Shown here: positions 17,027-25,938 of the stretch, one piece after another
Position numbering within the stretch: position 1 is the first letter of the stretch
Layout: the number at the start of each line of letters is the position of its first letter
NCBI RefSeq assembly: GCF_011090165.1
Contig: NZ_JAADJT010000003.1
Location: 372,001-436,000 of the forward strand
Length of the DNA: 64,000 nucleotides
Reading direction: 5' to 3'
Source of the DNA: Duganella aceris
GTDB taxonomy: Bacteria; Pseudomonadota; Gammaproteobacteria; Burkholderiales; Burkholderiaceae_D
Notes under the pieces: generated by a model
The model's input: the letters and a program-made list of their open reading frames with translations, nothing else
Told to the model about the DNA's origin: nothing
The model's database searches: none
Translations under genes and position numbers: made by a program

Positions 17027-19150
17027 TTAGGTCGGCTGCTGCCCCACCAGCGCGGTCACGCGTATCGTTTTGGTCTCCGGAATCTCCGCATGCGACAGCA
17101 CCTTCAGCTGCGGCAAGGCGCGGCGCAGGAAGCGCGACAGCAAGGCCCGCAGCGGCCCCGGCACCAGCAGCACCGGCGTCAGACCCAAGGCCTCCTGCTG
17201 CTGCGCCGCCGACTGCGCCTGCTGGGCGATGGTGTCCGCCAGCCCCGGCTCGATGCCCGCGCCGTCCGGACCGCTGGCCGCCAAGGCCTGCATCAGCAAG
17301 CGTTCCAGTCGGTTGTCCAGGGTCATCACCGACAACTCGCCGGCGCCGGGGAACAGTTGCTGCACGATCGCCCGTCCCAGCGAGATGCGCACCAGCGCCG
17401 TCAGATCGCTCGGATCCTGCGTATGCACCGCATGCTCGGCCAGCGTCTCGATGATCGAACGCATGTCGCGGATATGCACGCCTTCGATCAACAGGTTCTG
17501 CAACACTTTCTGCAAGGTCGACAGCGACACCATCTTCGGCACCAGATCCTCCACCAGCTTCGGCGCATCCTTGCCCAGGTGATCCAGCAATGCCTGCACC
17601 TCGGCGCGGCCCAGCAGCTCGGCGGCATGGCTGGTGATCAAATGGTTCAGGTGGGTCGCCACCACCGTGCCGGCGTCGACCACCGTGTAGCCCATGCCCT
17701 GCGCCTGGTCGCGCAGCGAGGCGTCGATCCACGTCGCCGGCAGGCCGAAGGCGGGATCGCTGGTCACCAGCCCGGGCAGCGTGCCGCTGGCCATGCCGGG
17801 GTTGATCGCCAGGAACTGGCCGTTGAAGGCTTCGCCGACGCCGACCTCGACGCCCTTGAGCGTGATGCGGTAGGCCGACGGCTTGAGCTCCAGATTGTCG
17901 CGGATGTGCACCGGCGGCGCCAGGAAACCGACCTCCTGCGCGAATTTCTTGCGGATGCCCTTGATGCGCTTCAGCAGTTCGCCACCCTGGGTCTTGTCGA
18001 CCAGCGGAATCAGGCGATACCCGACCTCCAGCCCCAGCGTATCGACCGGCATGATGTCCTGCCAGCTGGCCTCTTCCTGCTCCGCCGCCGCCGCGGCAGC
18101 CGGCGCCGCTTCGGCCGCCGCGGCCGCCTCGGCCGTGACCTTCACCGCCGCGCGCTTCGAAATCAGATAGGCCGAACCGGCCAGCGTGCCGCCCAGCAGC
18201 AGGAACACCAGGTTCGGCATGCCCGGAATCAGCCCCATGCCGCCGATGATGGCGCCGGTGATGTACAGCACCTGCGGCTTGGCGAACAACTGCGCCACCA
18301 CCTGGGTGCCGATGTCCTGGTCGCTGGCCACGCGCGACACCACGATACCGGCGGCGGTCGAGATGATCAGCGACGGGATCTGCGCCACCAGGCCGTCACC
18401 GATGGCCAGCAGCGTGTAGTTCTTCAGCGCGTCGGCGAAGCCCATGTCGTGTTGCAGCAGGCCGACCAGCAGGCCGCCGACCACGTTGATCACCGTCACC
18501 AGGATGCCGGCCACGGCATCGCCGCGCACATACTTGCTCGCACCATCCATGGCGCCATAGAATTCCGCCTCCTGCGCCACTTCGCTGCGGCGCTTGCGGG
18601 CCACGTCCTCGCCGATCAGGCCGGCGTTGAGGTCGGCGTCGATCGCCATCTGCTTGCCCGGCATCGCGTCCAGCGCGAAGCGCGCGCCCACCTCGGCGAT
18701 ACGGCCCGCGCCCTTGGTCACCACGGTGAAGTTGATGATGGTCAGGATGATGAAGACCACGATACCGACCGTGTAGTTACCGCCGATCAGGAAGTGGCCG
18801 AAGGCCTCGATCACCTTGCCGGCCGCGTCGGCGCCGGTGTGGCCCTCGGTCAGCACCACCCGGGTCGACGCCACGTTCAACGACAGCCGCAACATGGTCG
18901 ACACCAGCAGGATGGTCGGGAAGGCCATGAAGTCCAGCGGCTTGACCGTGTACAGGCTGGTCAGCAGCACGATCACCGCCAGCGCGATATTGAAGCTGAA
19001 GAAGATGTCGAGGATGAACGCCGGCAGCGGCAACACCATCATCGCCAGCAGCATGATGATCAGGATAGGCGCGGCGATGCTGCTCTTGCCCGGCGAGTTG
19101 GCGATGCCTTGCAACCATGGCGGCAGTTTGATGTTGCTCAGGGCGTTCAT
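17027..19150 (-). CDS. flhA: Flagellar export gate protein FlhA
   Basis: FlhA is the major inner-membrane export gate of the flagellar type III system. The 707-residue product has about eight membrane helices in residues 20-320. These include the conserved cytoplasmic FHIPEP-type loop, with GAGRIAEVGARFALDAMPGK and QMAIDADLNAGLIGEDVARK. The large cytoplasmic domain follows after an Ala/Glu-rich linker at about residue 350. Its ATG overlaps the flhB TGA as ATGA. Cytoplasmic-domain landmarks include RITLKGVEVGVGEAF and TVVDAGTVVATHLNHL. Confidence 0.97.
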   Translation of the reverse strand: MNALSNIKLPPWLQGIANSPGKSSIAAPILIIMLLAMMVLPLPAFILDIFFSFNIALAVIVLLTSLYTVKPLDFMAFPTILLVSTMLRLSLNVASTRVVLTEGHTGADAAGKVIEAFGHFLIGGNYTVGIVVFIILTIINFTVVTKGAGRIAEVGARFALDAMPGKQMAIDADLNAGLIGEDVARKRRSEVAQEAEFYGAMDGASKYVRGDAVAGILVTVINVVGGLLVGLLQHDMGFADALKNYTLLAIGDGLVAQIPSLIISTAAGIVVSRVASDQDIGTQVVAQLFAKPQVLYITGAIIGGMGLIPGMPNLVFLLLGGTLAGSAYLISKRAAVKVTAEAAAAAEAAPAAAAAAEQEEASWQDIMPVDTLGLEVGYRLIPLVDKTQGGELLKRIKGIRKKFAQEVGFLAPPVHIRDNLELKPSAYRITLKGVEVGVGEAFNGQFLAINPGMASGTLPGLVTSDPAFGLPATWIDASLRDQAQGMGYTVVDAGTVVATHLNHLITSHAAELLGRAEVQALLDHLGKDAPKLVEDLVPKMVSLSTLQKVLQNLLIEGVHIRDMRSIIETLAEHAVHTQDPSDLTALVRISLGRAIVQQLFPGAGELSVMTLDNRLERLLMQALAASGPDGAGIEPGLADTIAQQAQSAAQQQEALGLTPVLLVPGPLRALLSRFLRRALPQLKVLSHAEIPETKTIRVTALVGQQPT

Positions 19151-20337
19151 GCGGGTGCTCCGTTATTCGTGTCTGGTTTGTTGCCGTGCTTTGGAATGAA
19201 GGCCGGATCCAGCGGATCGAGCTCGGGCGGCACATCGAGTTTCTTCGGCATCTCGGGCCGGTTGCCGCCGCCCTTGCTGAACAGGCGCAGCTGGAACACA
19301 TACGCCAGCACCTCGGCCACCGCCGAGTACAACGCTTCCGGAATCTCGTCGCCGATCTCGGTGTGCTTGTGCAGCGCGCGCGCCAGCGCCGGGGCTTCGA
19401 GGATCGTGACCTTGTTGTCCTTGGCGATTTCGCGGATCTTGGCCGCCACCTCGTCGATGCCCTTGGCCACCACTTTCGGCGCGCCGCGCATGCCGTCGGC
19501 GTACTTCAGCGCCACCGCGTAATGGGTCGGGTTGGTCACCACCACGTCGGCGGTCGGCACGTCGGCCATCATGCGGCGCTTGGCCATCTCGCGCTGTAGT
19601 TGGCGGATCTTGGCCTTGATCTGCGGATTGCCGTCCGATTCCTTGGATTCCTGGATCAGCTCCTGGCGCGTCATCTTCAGCTTGTTGGCGTAGTGCCACA
19701 TCTGGTACGGGCCGTCGATGGCGGCGATCAGGCCGAGCGCGCCGACGATGAACAGGAAGCTGCTGGCCAGCATATTAATCAGGTGCACCGTACCCAGCTT
19801 GATCGGCTCGACCGCCAGGCCGATCACCGCGTCCTTGTATTTCATCACCACCAGCCAGGCCACGAAGCCGACCAGCAAGGTCTTGCCGACCGCCTTCAGC
19901 AACTCGACCAGCGCGTTGGTGGAAAACATATTGCCGATGCCGTTGATCGGATTGAGCTTGCTGAATTTCGGCATGAAGGCCTTGCTGCTGAACAGCCAGC
20001 CGCCGACCAGCAGCGGCGACGCCAGCGCCACCACCATCACCGCGACGCCCAGCGGCAGACAGGCGAGCATGACCCGCACCACGTCCACCCCGATGCGGTT
20101 GATCAGCACGTCGGCATTGAAGATTTGCTCCTGGTCCAGCGTCAGGCCGGACACCAGGGCGGAATTGAGTTGCCGCACCAGACCGTCGCCGGTCATCCAC
20201 AGGCCGGCGCCGGCGGTCATCAGCACGGTGAACGTCGCCACTTCCCGCGAACGGGGAACATCGCCTTCCTCACGCGCCTGCGCGAGGCGCTTCGCTGACG
20301 CGGGTTCGGTCTTTTCTGCGTCGCTATCTTCGGACAT
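19147..20337 (-). CDS. flhB: Flagellar export protein and substrate-specificity switch FlhB
   Basis: FlhB switches export from rod/hook to filament substrates. The 396-residue product starts MSEDSDAEKTEPASAKRLAQ, has four membrane segments between about residues 30 and 220, and the autocleavage site NPTH in VVVTNPTHYAVALKY. The C-terminal domain contains AKIREIAKDNKVTILEAPAL, which is typical, followed by an extended Pro/Gly-rich tail. It is the first gene of the leftward flhBAFG-fliA-motCD operon. A GATAAT -10-like element lies at 20,380-20,375 on this strand, without a convincing -35. Confidence 0.96.
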   Translation of the reverse strand: MSEDSDAEKTEPASAKRLAQAREEGDVPRSREVATFTVLMTAGAGLWMTGDGLVRQLNSALVSGLTLDQEQIFNADVLINRIGVDVVRVMLACLPLGVAVMVVALASPLLVGGWLFSSKAFMPKFSKLNPINGIGNMFSTNALVELLKAVGKTLLVGFVAWLVVMKYKDAVIGLAVEPIKLGTVHLINMLASSFLFIVGALGLIAAIDGPYQMWHYANKLKMTRQELIQESKESDGNPQIKAKIRQLQREMAKRRMMADVPTADVVVTNPTHYAVALKYADGMRGAPKVVAKGIDEVAAKIREIAKDNKVTILEAPALARALHKHTEIGDEIPEALYSAVAEVLAYVFQLRLFSKGGGNRPEMPKKLDVPPELDPLDPAFIPKHGNKPDTNNGAPA

Positions 20338-20453
20338 GTTCTCTGCCTGCTGCGTGGGTTATCTCGACAGTGCCATTATCCGGCCCGGCGGGAGCAACTC
20401 ATCGCTGGAATACGGCGGTGTTTCACCGCCATATCCTTAATTCCACACGGCAA

Positions 20454-21452
20454 TTAGAACACTTTGCGGGCCTCGGCCTGCGTGACGGCCTGCTCGATGG
20501 CGCCGAACACCGACTTGCCGTCGCCGTTCAGCATCTCGATACGGATGGTGTCGCCGAAGGCCATGAACGGCGTGACCGGCTCGCCGCCGGCGATCATTTC
20601 CCGCGCGCGCTGCTCGGCGATGCAGGAATAGCCGCGTTTGGCGTCCTTGTTGGACACCGTGCCCGAGCCGATGATGGAGCCGGCGCGGACGTTGCGCGAC
20701 TTGGCCAGGTGGGCGATCAGCTGCGGAAAATTGAAGGTCATGTCGACGCCGGCCTGCGGCTTGCCGACCAGCTTGTCGTTCCAGGTGGACAGCAGCGGCA
20801 GATGCACCTTGCCGCCCTTCCAGGCGTCGCCCAGCTCGTCCGGCGTCACCGCCACCGGCGAGAAACTGCTGGCCGGCTTGGATTGCACGAAGCCGAAGCC
20901 CTTGGCCAGCTCCTCGGGGATCAGGTTGCGCAGCGAGACATCGTTGACCAGCATCAGCAGGCGGATGCGCTGGTGCGCCTGGTCGGGCGTCGCACCCATG
21001 GGCACATCGTCGGTGATCACCGCCACTTCCGCCTCGAAATCGATGCCCCACTGGTCGTGGAACAGCGCGATATCGTCGGTCGGGCCGAGCAGGTTGTCGC
21101 CGCCGCCCTGGTACATCAGCGGCTCTTCCCAGAACGATTGCGGCAACTCGGCGCCGCGCGCCTTGCGCACCAGCTCGACGTGGTTGACGTAGGCCGACCC
21201 GTCGGCCCACTGGAAGGCGCGCGGCAGCGGCGCCATGCAGTGCTTCGACTCGAAATCGAAACCTCGGCGGGCGCGGCCCTGGTTCAGGTCCTGGTACAGC
21301 TGTTCTAGCTGCGGCGCGATGAAGGTCCAGTCGTCCAGCGCCTTCTGCAAGGTGCGCGCCACGCCGTCGGCCAGCTGCGCGGTTTTCAGGTCGCGCGACA
21401 CCACCATCAGCTGGCCGTCGCGCGTGCCGTCCTTCAGCGTCGCCAGTTTCAT
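20454..21452 (-). CDS. Fumarylacetoacetate hydrolase (FAH) family protein
   Basis: This is a metal-dependent hydrolase or decarboxylase of the FAH fold. The start at 21,452 gives MKLATLKDGTRDGQLMVVSR and forms an ATGA overlap with the upstream rsuA stop. The 332-residue product has the FAH metal-site pattern: GIDFEAEVAVITDDVP, LLMLVNDVSLRNLI and GSIIGSGTVSNKD, ending with FGDTIRIEMLNGDGKSVFG. Family members act in aromatic or tyrosine catabolism, but no such genes are nearby and the substrate cannot be assigned. A short hairpin at 20,414-20,430 follows the gene, without a clear U tract. Confidence 0.9.
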   Translation of the reverse strand: MKLATLKDGTRDGQLMVVSRDLKTAQLADGVARTLQKALDDWTFIAPQLEQLYQDLNQGRARRGFDFESKHCMAPLPRAFQWADGSAYVNHVELVRKARGAELPQSFWEEPLMYQGGGDNLLGPTDDIALFHDQWGIDFEAEVAVITDDVPMGATPDQAHQRIRLLMLVNDVSLRNLIPEELAKGFGFVQSKPASSFSPVAVTPDELGDAWKGGKVHLPLLSTWNDKLVGKPQAGVDMTFNFPQLIAHLAKSRNVRAGSIIGSGTVSNKDAKRGYSCIAEQRAREMIAGGEPVTPFMAFGDTIRIEMLNGDGKSVFGAIEQAVTQAEARKVF

Positions 21453-22168
21453 GCCGGCGCCAACATGGCCAGTTGTTCGGCCGTCAGGTAGCACCAGTCG
21501 CCTTCGGCCAGGCCCAGCGATTCCAGCGTCAGCGAGCCGATCGCGGAACGGTGCAAGGCGCTGCAATGGTTGCCGGCGGCGGCCAGCATGCGCTTGACCT
21601 GATGATATTTGCCCTGCTCCAGCACGATTTCCAGCTGGTGCTCGCCGCGCTTGACGCAGGTCTGCGCCGCCAACGGCGCCGGCTCGTCGTGCAGCTGCAC
21701 CCCGGCCAGCAACTGCGCCACCAGCTCGTCGCTGACCGGTTCTTGCGTGGTGGCCTGGTAAATCTTCGGCACATGCCGCTTCGGCGACGATTGAGCGTGG
21801 ATAAAGGGTCCATCATCGGACATCAACAGCATGCCGGTGGTGTCGTGATCGAGCCGTCCGACCGGCTGCACCTCGCGCCAGGTGAATTGCTCAGGCAGCA
21901 AGGTGAGCACGCCCGGATGGTGGCTGGGCTTGCGCGAGCATTCGAAATTGGCGGGCTTGTAGAGCGCGATATACAGATGTTGACGATAGATCCACTCTTC
22001 ATCGCCGAAGATGGTCAGCACCAGGCCATCGGTCTCGATGCTGGCTTTGTAGTTGTCGTGCACCACGCCGCCGATACTGACTTCGCCGTCTTCGATCAGC
22101 GAGCGGCAGTACTTGCGGGTGCCAAAACCCTGCGATTGCAGGATGCGGTCCAAGGATAATTTACTCAT
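21449..22168 (-). CDS. rsuA: 16S rRNA pseudouridine synthase (RsuA family)
   Basis: This enzyme isomerises a uridine of 16S rRNA, U516 in E. coli RsuA. Residues 1-60 are an S4-like RNA-binding domain (MSKLSLDRILQSQGFGTRKY, then RSLIEDGEVSIGGVV). The catalytic motif VGRLDHDTTGMLLMSDDG contains the essential Asp. The C-terminus has LEQGKYHQVKRMLAAAGNHC, as in the RsuA/RluB/RluE/RluF group. The chosen start, ATG 22,168, fits the family start; 14 further in-frame codons upstream look non-coding. Downstream is the coupled FAH-family gene. Confidence 0.9.
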   Translation of the reverse strand: MSKLSLDRILQSQGFGTRKYCRSLIEDGEVSIGGVVHDNYKASIETDGLVLTIFGDEEWIYRQHLYIALYKPANFECSRKPSHHPGVLTLLPEQFTWREVQPVGRLDHDTTGMLLMSDDGPFIHAQSSPKRHVPKIYQATTQEPVSDELVAQLLAGVQLHDEPAPLAAQTCVKRGEHQLEIVLEQGKYHQVKRMLAAAGNHCSALHRSAIGSLTLESLGLAEGDWCYLTAEQLAMLAPA

Positions 22169-22194
22169 GGCCGGGATTTTACAGGATGGCTCCC

Positions 22195-22264
22195 TATTGA
22201 TACATATCAAGCCACGATGAAATTGTATTGATACACTGAAACCTCGTTAGGAATTCGCCTAACG
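22195..22264. promoter_or_regulatory. Direct repeat TATTGATACA and small inverted repeat upstream of 22,299 gene
   Basis: TATTGATACA occurs at 22,195-22,204 and again at 22,226-22,235, a 31-base period or three helical turns. The first copy also forms a near-palindrome, TTGATACATATCAA. A perfect 7-bp inverted repeat CGTTAGG/CCTAACG lies at 22,245-22,264. The position between rsuA (leftward) and a small rightward gene suggests a regulator binding site, but no regulator can be named. Confidence 0.35.
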
Positions 22265-22298
22265 GACTAGGAAACTCAGCAGGAAGCAGGACACCATC

Positions 22299-22610
22299 AT
22301 GCCACCCCAAAACGCCAACCCCGTGGCACAAGCCCAGGCCGCCATGCACCGCACCGCCTTGCTGCTGGCGCGCTGCAGCCACCACGACACGCCACAACCG
22401 CCACCCACCAGCCTGCAAGCACGCTGGTATGCCGACCAGCAACGCCGCCTGCTGGCATGGCTCGATCGCGGCGGCTTCGCGCAAAGTGAAGCGCCGGGCC
22501 AGCCCACAATAGAAAACAGCGGCATTGCGCCGCTGTTCTCAGCCCCATTACAGGACTCTGACGAGGAATCGAAATTCTCTCTGGTCCGCATCAACGATGC
22601 GGTTGAGTAG
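22299..22610 (+). CDS. Small hypothetical protein
   Basis: The 103-residue frame starts with ATG after AGGAAGCAGGA. The product, MPPQNANPVAQAQAAMHRTA..., is Ala/Gln/Pro-rich in its first half, has a central helical stretch QARWYADQQRRLLAWLDRGG, and ends acidic (LQDSDEESKFSLVRINDAVE). There is no signal peptide, membrane segment or recognisable motif. Support is the ribosome binding site, the absence of any competing gene and a plausible soluble composition. Frames are also open on the other strand, so this may not be a gene. Confidence 0.45.
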   Translation: MPPQNANPVAQAQAAMHRTALLLARCSHHDTPQPPPTSLQARWYADQQRRLLAWLDRGGFAQSEAPGQPTIENSGIAPLFSAPLQDSDEESKFSLVRINDAVE

Positions 22611-22755
22611 TTCCATCAATCTGGTTCAAGATCGTGCTGACAACAAGCTAAATTGTTTATATCGGCCTCCCTTGGAAAGAACTACAAAACCACTATAGTT
22701 CACCGCATCGGATATGCAAGAAGAAATAAAGCTGGTCCGATAAGGTTCATTCCCG

Positions 22756-23784
22756 TTAGCGCAGGCTGGGCTTGGCGGCCTCCACCGCCGATTTCATCGC
22801 CCCGGCGCCCATCGCGGCGCCGAATTTCTTCAATACCCGCTCAGGCAAGCCTTCATGCTGGGTGTAATCGACGATATCCTCGGCCTTGACCACGTCGCGC
22901 GCGACGCTGTCGACGGTGCCGAAGGCGTCGGCCAGGCCCATGTCGATCGATTTGGCGCCGGTCCAGAACAGGCCGGAGTACATCTCCGGGGTTTCCTTCA
23001 GGCGCTTGCCGCGGCCGTTGCGCACCACCTGGATGAATTGCTGGTGGATCTCGTCGAGCATCGCCTGCGCGTGCTGCTTGTGGCGCTCGGTCAGCGGGCT
23101 GAACGGATCCATGAAGCCCTTGTTCTCGCCGGCCGTCAGCAGACGGCGCTCGACGCCGACTTTTTCCATCACGCCGGTGAAGCCGAAGCCATCCATCAGC
23201 ACGCCGATCGAGCCGATGATGCTGGCCTTGTTGACGTAGATGCGGTCGGCGCCGGCGGCGATGTAATAGCAGCCTGAAGCGCAGATCTCGTCCACCACCA
23301 CGTACAACGGCTTGGCCGGATAGCCCTTGCGCAGGCGCAGCATCTCGTCGACGATCATGCCGGCCTGGACCGGGCTGCCGCCCGGACTATTGATGTGCAG
23401 CACCACCGCCACCGAGCCGCTGTCGGAAAACGCCTTATTCAGCGCCGGGATCACCACGGCGGCCGACCCGCTGCCCTCCGACTCGATCGCGCCTTCGACT
23501 TCGATCAGCGCGGTGTGGCGGCCCAGGGTTTCGCCGTCGGAGCCGGTCCAGCTGATGTCGAGATAGGCGCTGAGCGCCACCACGATCACCAGCAAGGTCA
23601 GCGCCTTGAAGAAGATGCCCCAGCGGCGCGCCGCCTTCTGCTCTTTGAGCGTGGCGAACACCAACTTTTCCAGCACCTCGCGTTCCCAATTGGACGCGGC
23701 CACGGCCGGCTTCCCGGCTTGCGGCGCCGGCGGCGGTGTTGCGGCAGGATGGGCGTTGTTCGTGTTATCGCTGTTGTCGCTCAT
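22756..23784 (-). CDS. sppA: Signal peptide peptidase SppA-like S49 serine protease
   Basis: This is a membrane-anchored S49 protease thought to degrade cleaved signal peptides. The 342-residue product has a cytoplasmic Pro/Ala-rich N-terminus, one membrane helix at about residues 55-75 (GIFFKALTLLVIVVALSAYL), then the S49 core: VVLHINSPGGSPVQAGMI, the probable nucleophile Ser in CASGCYYIAAGADRIYV, and the likely general-base Lys in GENKGFMDPFSP. The single-domain length matches the short SppA form. It is the last gene of a leftward run rluC-HAD-Rieske-sppA, 22 bases after the Rieske gene. Confidence 0.92.
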   Translation of the reverse strand: MSDNSDNTNNAHPAATPPPAPQAGKPAVAASNWEREVLEKLVFATLKEQKAARRWGIFFKALTLLVIVVALSAYLDISWTGSDGETLGRHTALIEVEGAIESEGSGSAAVVIPALNKAFSDSGSVAVVLHINSPGGSPVQAGMIVDEMLRLRKGYPAKPLYVVVDEICASGCYYIAAGADRIYVNKASIIGSIGVLMDGFGFTGVMEKVGVERRLLTAGENKGFMDPFSPLTERHKQHAQAMLDEIHQQFIQVVRNGRGKRLKETPEMYSGLFWTGAKSIDMGLADAFGTVDSVARDVVKAEDIVDYTQHEGLPERVLKKFGAAMGAGAMKSAVEAAKPSLR

Positions 23785-23806
23785 GGATTACTTTGTCAGG
23801 TTGTTA

Positions 23807-24178
23807 TCAAGCGCGCGCCGGGCGCACATAATCGTCCGGCCGCCAGTAGATTTGCTGGTCGCGCTCGATCAGCGCGATCGGACGCAGACGGCCGCCCTTG
23901 CACGGGCCGCCGGCGCACAAGCCGGTTTCCGGAACATACACCGCGCCATGGGTGGCGCACATGATGTACAGCTTGCTCGACTCGAAGAATTCGCCTTCGG
24001 CCCAGTCCAGCTCGATCGGCACGTGGGCGCAGCGGTTCAGGTAGGCGTAGGCCTTGCCGCCGTAGCGCACCACGAAACCGGTGCCGTCGTCGCCGCCGGC
24101 GGTGACCAGGAAGCGCACCCCCTTGCCGCCCTCCAGCACCGCGTCCGCGGCGCAAATCAAAATCTCATCCACTTCCAT
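23807..24178 (-). CDS. Rieske [2Fe-2S] ferredoxin-like protein
   Basis: This is a small soluble Rieske protein, a likely electron carrier of unknown partner. The 123-residue product carries the cluster ligands in RCAHVPIELDW (Cys-X-His) and MCATHGAVYVPETGLC (Cys-X2-His). The start at ATG 24,178 overlaps the upstream TGA (TGATG). An ATG seven codons upstream would overlap the HAD gene further. It has neither a mononuclear iron domain nor a signal or Tat peptide. The linked phosphatase and peptidase do not suggest a pathway. Confidence 0.88.
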   Translation of the reverse strand: MEVDEILICAADAVLEGGKGVRFLVTAGGDDGTGFVVRYGGKAYAYLNRCAHVPIELDWAEGEFFESSKLYIMCATHGAVYVPETGLCAGGPCKGGRLRPIALIERDQQIYWRPDDYVRPARA

Positions 24179-24837
24179 CAAGCGTGCTCGCTCAGCCATT
24201 GATGCAGCTCGGCCACCGTGGCCGCCGAGTACAGCGGTTTGCAGGCGTCCAGCTGGTCGACCGGATGGGCGCCGTACTGCACCGCGACGCCGGCCGCGCC
24301 GGCATTGTTGGCCATCAGTAAATCATGCGTGGTATCGCCGATCATCACGGTACGTCGCATATCCTGGCCCAACTCGCGCGTCAATTCCTGCAACATGGCC
24401 GGGTGCGGCTTGGAGAAGGTCTCGTCGGCGCAGCGCGTGGCGTCGAACATCGACAATAGTTTGACGTCATTCATGGCGCGGTTCAAGCCCACCCTGCTCT
24501 TGCCCGTCGCCACCGCCAGGAAATAGCCGTTTTGCGACAGCTCGGTCAGCATGTCGAACACGCCGGGGAACAGCGCCAGCTCGTGGTCCTTCGACAGGAA
24601 ATGGTAGCGGTAGCGCTCCACCATGCGCGGATAATAGGCGGGATCGATTTCCGGCAACACCGCCTGCATCGCTTCATGCAGGCCCAGGCCGATGACATGC
24701 GCCGCCACGTCGTCGCGCGGCACCGGCAGCGCCAGGTCGCGCGCCGCCGCCTGGATGCATTTCACGATGGTCGAGGTGGAATCCATCAGGGTTCCATCCC
24801 AATCGAAGACGATCAGATCAAATTGCTTTCTTGCCAT
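24178..24837 (-). CDS. HAD-superfamily hydrolase, phosphoglycolate phosphatase-like
   Basis: This is a HAD subfamily IA phosphatase of 219 residues. Motif I is FDWDGTLMDSTSTIV (nucleophile and acid Asp residues), motif II is VATGKSRVGLNRAM, motif III Lys is in SKPHPAMLQEL, and motif IV is VMIGDTTHDLLMANNAGA. A helical cap (about residues 20-85) lies between motifs I and II. Similar genes next to rluC in related bacteria are labelled gph-like. The substrate is not shown by the sequence; phosphoglycolate, phosphosugars and nucleotides are all possible. Confidence 0.9.
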   Translation of the reverse strand: MARKQFDLIVFDWDGTLMDSTSTIVKCIQAAARDLALPVPRDDVAAHVIGLGLHEAMQAVLPEIDPAYYPRMVERYRYHFLSKDHELALFPGVFDMLTELSQNGYFLAVATGKSRVGLNRAMNDVKLLSMFDATRCADETFSKPHPAMLQELTRELGQDMRRTVMIGDTTHDLLMANNAGAAGVAVQYGAHPVDQLDACKPLYSAATVAELHQWLSEHA

Positions 24838-24884
24838 GTATTCCGGCCATGACGCTGACCGGCTCCTTCAATGAATATTTGCGA

Positions 24885-25868
24885 TTAGTTAACAGGTTTC
24901 CCCAAGCTTACCAAGAATCGCTCACATTCGGCGGCTAATGGCGCATTCAGCGTCATGATTTTTCCGGTTTCCGGATGGGTAAACGTAATTTGATGGGCGT
25001 GCAGGAACATCCGCTTGAGCGCGCCGCGCGTGGAATCCGCTTTCAGCAGCACGCGGTTGAGCGCGAAATCGCCGTATTTATCGTCGCCTACGATGGCGAA
25101 GCCGGAAGAAGCCAGATGGACGCGGATCTGGTGGGTGCGTCCGGTCTTCAGCTCGGCTTCCAGCAAGGCGAAGCCATTAAATTTCTTCAACAGCGAAAAC
25201 ACCGTGTGCGACGGCATGCCGTCCGCCTGCACCGCGACCCGCCGCTCGCCGTCGGCGGTCGTATATTTGTGCAACGGCAACTTGACGTGCTGGCGCGCGT
25301 TTTTCCAATCGCCCGCGACCATGGTCAGGTAGCGCTTGTCGGTATGGCCATCGCGCATCTGCTCGTGCAGATTGGTCAGCGCCGAGCGTTTTTTCGCCAG
25401 CAACAGCAAGCCAGAGGTGTCGCGGTCCAGCCGGTGCACCAGTTCCAGGAACTTGGCGTCGGGCCGCGACGCGCGCAGCTGCTCGATCACGCCGAACGAG
25501 ACGCCGGAGCCGCCGTGCACGGCCACGCCGGCCGGCTTATCGATCACCAGCAGTTGGGCGTCCTCATAGATAACCTTGAATTCGGCGGCCGGCACATGGC
25601 TGGTGTCGGCTTTTTCCGCGATGCGGACCGGTGGAATGCGCACCACATCGCCCTGTACCAAACGGTACAGCTGATCGATACGCCCCTTGTTGACCCGTAC
25701 CTCGCCCGAGCGCAGGATGCGATAGACGTGGCTTTTCGGCACGCCTTTGCAAACGCGCAACAGGTAGTTGTCGATACGTTGACCGGCTTCTTCTTCAGTG
25801 ATGGTGACGAATTGTGCTTGCAGCGGCGCAGGTGTTGAAGGGGGAACAACATCATTTTGCATCTTCAT
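24885..25868 (-). CDS. rluC: 23S rRNA pseudouridine synthase RluC
   Basis: This enzyme modifies 23S rRNA uridines, at 955/2504/2580 by E. coli numbering. The 327-residue product has an N-terminal S4 domain (GQRIDNYLLRVCKGVPKSHV, SGEVRVNKGRIDQLY) and the catalytic motif ELVHRLDRDTSGLLLLAKK. It ends LKTGRTHQIRVHLASSGFAI with GDDKYG. It is divergent from rne, the same arrangement as in E. coli, where rluC and rne are neighbours and divergently transcribed. A good sigma-70 promoter lies 43 bases upstream. Confidence 0.94.
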   Translation of the reverse strand: MKMQNDVVPPSTPAPLQAQFVTITEEEAGQRIDNYLLRVCKGVPKSHVYRILRSGEVRVNKGRIDQLYRLVQGDVVRIPPVRIAEKADTSHVPAAEFKVIYEDAQLLVIDKPAGVAVHGGSGVSFGVIEQLRASRPDAKFLELVHRLDRDTSGLLLLAKKRSALTNLHEQMRDGHTDKRYLTMVAGDWKNARQHVKLPLHKYTTADGERRVAVQADGMPSHTVFSLLKKFNGFALLEAELKTGRTHQIRVHLASSGFAIVGDDKYGDFALNRVLLKADSTRGALKRMFLHAHQITFTHPETGKIMTLNAPLAAECERFLVSLGKPVN

Positions 25869-25910
25869 TTGCTCTGTCTTCCCAGAAATCTCTCTAAGTC
25901 CTTCATTTTG

Positions 25911-25938
25911 AATATATAATTGTTTCGCTGCGGTTCAA
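25911..25938 (-). promoter_or_regulatory. Sigma-70 promoter for rluC
   Basis: On the minus strand TTGAAC (25,938-25,933) and TATATT (25,916-25,911) are separated by 16 bases. This gives 4/6 and 5/6 matches to the consensus, at the right place for the rluC operon. A TATAAT also exists on the plus strand at 25,915-25,920, but it has no matching -35 element. Confidence 0.55.

Noticed and set aside
20375-20380. GATAAT as a -10 for flhB
   Set aside because: No -35 or sigma-54 elements at suitable spacing; too weak to list as a promoter.
25915-25920. TATAAT on the plus strand as the rne promoter
   Set aside because: No -35 at 15-19 bases upstream, and the same bases fit better as part of the rluC promoter on the other strand.
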